From Prochilodus magdalenae (lineage: Eukaryota > Chordata > Actinopteri > Characiformes > Prochilodontidae), in NCBI GenBank assembly GCA_024036415.1, contig JAMWET010003916.1, positions 213,501-277,500 on the forward strand: 64,000 bases of DNA. The letters are read 5' to 3'. Shown here piece by piece: positions 62,800 through 64,000 of the stretch. How positions within the stretch are numbered: position 1 is the first letter of the stretch; each line of letters starts with the position of its first letter. Below the pieces are notes generated by a model. It was not told the origin of the DNA and ran no database searches. It worked only from the letters and a program-made list of their open reading frames with translations. The translations under genes and the position numbers were made by a program.

Positions 62800-64000
62800 T
62801 AGCAGCCATCTCTCTAGAACCGGAGCTAGCCCAGACCATAATAGCACGCTAAATCATCTCACTGTGAACCTTAGTCCAGGGGGTGTGGCTGTTGTGTTAT
62901 AACAAGACTTATAACAAGTTTTCTTTTTCAGCCTCAAGTCACTTTTTTTCCCTTCAAAATATGCAATATAAATATGAATTATTGGCTTATACAACCACAA
63001 GTCTTTTAAGTGAATGCATCCCTGTCAGCCTTCACTACAGCTGATCACAGTACAACAGTTACCATGTTTAAAATATTCTTTTTTATTTCACAGATTAAAA
63101 CAATATATATTTCTATTTATTGATACACTAACTGGAAATGTCTATTTTTCATTTTAGAAAAATAAAAAGCCATCATACAGTTCAATATCACTGTATTTGG
63201 ATAGCCTTCAGTAGAATGTTAAACTTACTGTCTGTTCATAGTCAGATGATTATCAGTTTTATTGGGGTTAGCCTTAGCATTGGTACCAGTTAGGTGTATG
63301 ACCAGGGCGTAGCTTAGGTGTTAAGTTAAAGTAGGGGTCTTGGTTTAGGAATAAAGTAATATTTAAGATAAATTTGAACAGAGTTAGTAGAATGTGAACA
63401 CTGGACCCGCACCTATGAACCATTTGCACTGGACAGTGTCCAGAAAGTGTTAAATCAGGTAAGTCTTATTATTAAGATCCAAAATATTTGGCTCCACTTA
63501 TTAGAATAGTGAAACAGTGACAGTGTTACTGATGTAAAGCTCTCATTGCTAATAGCACCCCCTTGTGGAGAATCTTAAGTCTGCTCACTCGTGGGTTTCA
63601 AGCCAGATCCAGGAGGCACTTTGCATCTAATAATTCTTGAACAGACCAGAAATAAATGCTCAATCAAAAGAAAACCCAACCGCATTTTAGAATGGACATA
63701 ATTCATTATTTATTGTGATATTACTGGAATTCATATGACAACAACTCTGCTGACATCATGTAACTGAGAAGCACATTTTTAGGAGGATGCGTCAGTGAGT
63801 AGCGGAGAAGGGGGAGCAGTGTGGTGCGTGTGCTTTAGGGCTCAACAGGAAGGAATATGAGAGTGCCACTGTGCTTCCTGTAACTGCACCTATACGTTCA
63901 CAGTTTGGTCAGTTTTAGCAGTCTGTTCCTCTCTCTCTCTCTGTATGGCTACTCCTGAGCTGTGGGCGTGTCTGGAGACACTTGTCTTCACAGTTGTCTG
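62800..64000. other. Right end of the window, no recognised gene
   Basis: AT-rich to 63750, then a more GC-rich end with a (CT)n run near 63930. This could be the approach to another gene outside the window, but nothing coding is visible. Confidence 0.4.

Overview
The window is vertebrate genomic DNA and almost certainly comes from a teleost fish. Its genes are split by GT-AG introns, it has many Tc1/mariner relics, MITE-like inverted-repeat elements and microsatellites, and its proteins are fish-like versions of vertebrate families. Nothing in it is bacterial or viral. I cannot fix the species; an ostariophysan fish is only a guess from the repeat flavour.

Five protein-coding genes can be reconstructed exon by exon, with matching splice phases. 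(1) avpr2, an arginine-vasopressin/vasotocin V2-type receptor, lies on + (1020-10783); its first coding exon(s) are left of the window. (2) sephs2, selenophosphate synthetase 2, lies on - (37704-31256). It has an in-frame TGA selenocysteine codon at 37551-37549, and a form-2 SECIS element can be recognised in its 3' UTR at 29626-29709. (3) ssr4, the TRAP-delta subunit of the ER translocon, lies on - (41648-39131). (4) ikbkg (NEMO) lies on - (54450-42843) and is far longer than its mammalian counterpart. (5) A caveolin-2-like gene lies on - (60130-58276).

Layout: 1-10.8 kb is avpr2 with TE-rich introns. 10.8-29.5 kb is a gene-poor stretch with a 28-bp tandem array, Tc1 relics, MITEs, a (TA)n tract, a purine-skewed repeat and a 1-kb CA-rich satellite. 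29.5-42.5 kb holds sephs2 and ssr4 tail to head. 42.5-55.2 kb is ikbkg. 55.2-64 kb holds the caveolin-like gene flanked by repeats. avpr2, ssr4 and ikbkg are all on Xq28 in human, so the block keeps part of an ancient linkage group, with sephs2 and the caveolin-like gene also present here. The genes do not form one pathway. They cover hormone signalling, selenium metabolism, secretory translocation, NF-kB signalling and membrane scaffolding.

The most striking observations are: the complete Sec codon plus SECIS in sephs2; three phase-0 introns in avpr2, each exactly between Gln and Val codons at CAG|GT sites that mammalian AVPR2 does not split; a roughly 150-residue expansion of the receptor's third intracellular loop; three consecutive frame-neutral extra exons in ikbkg; and a perfect kB-type decamer upstream of ikbkg.
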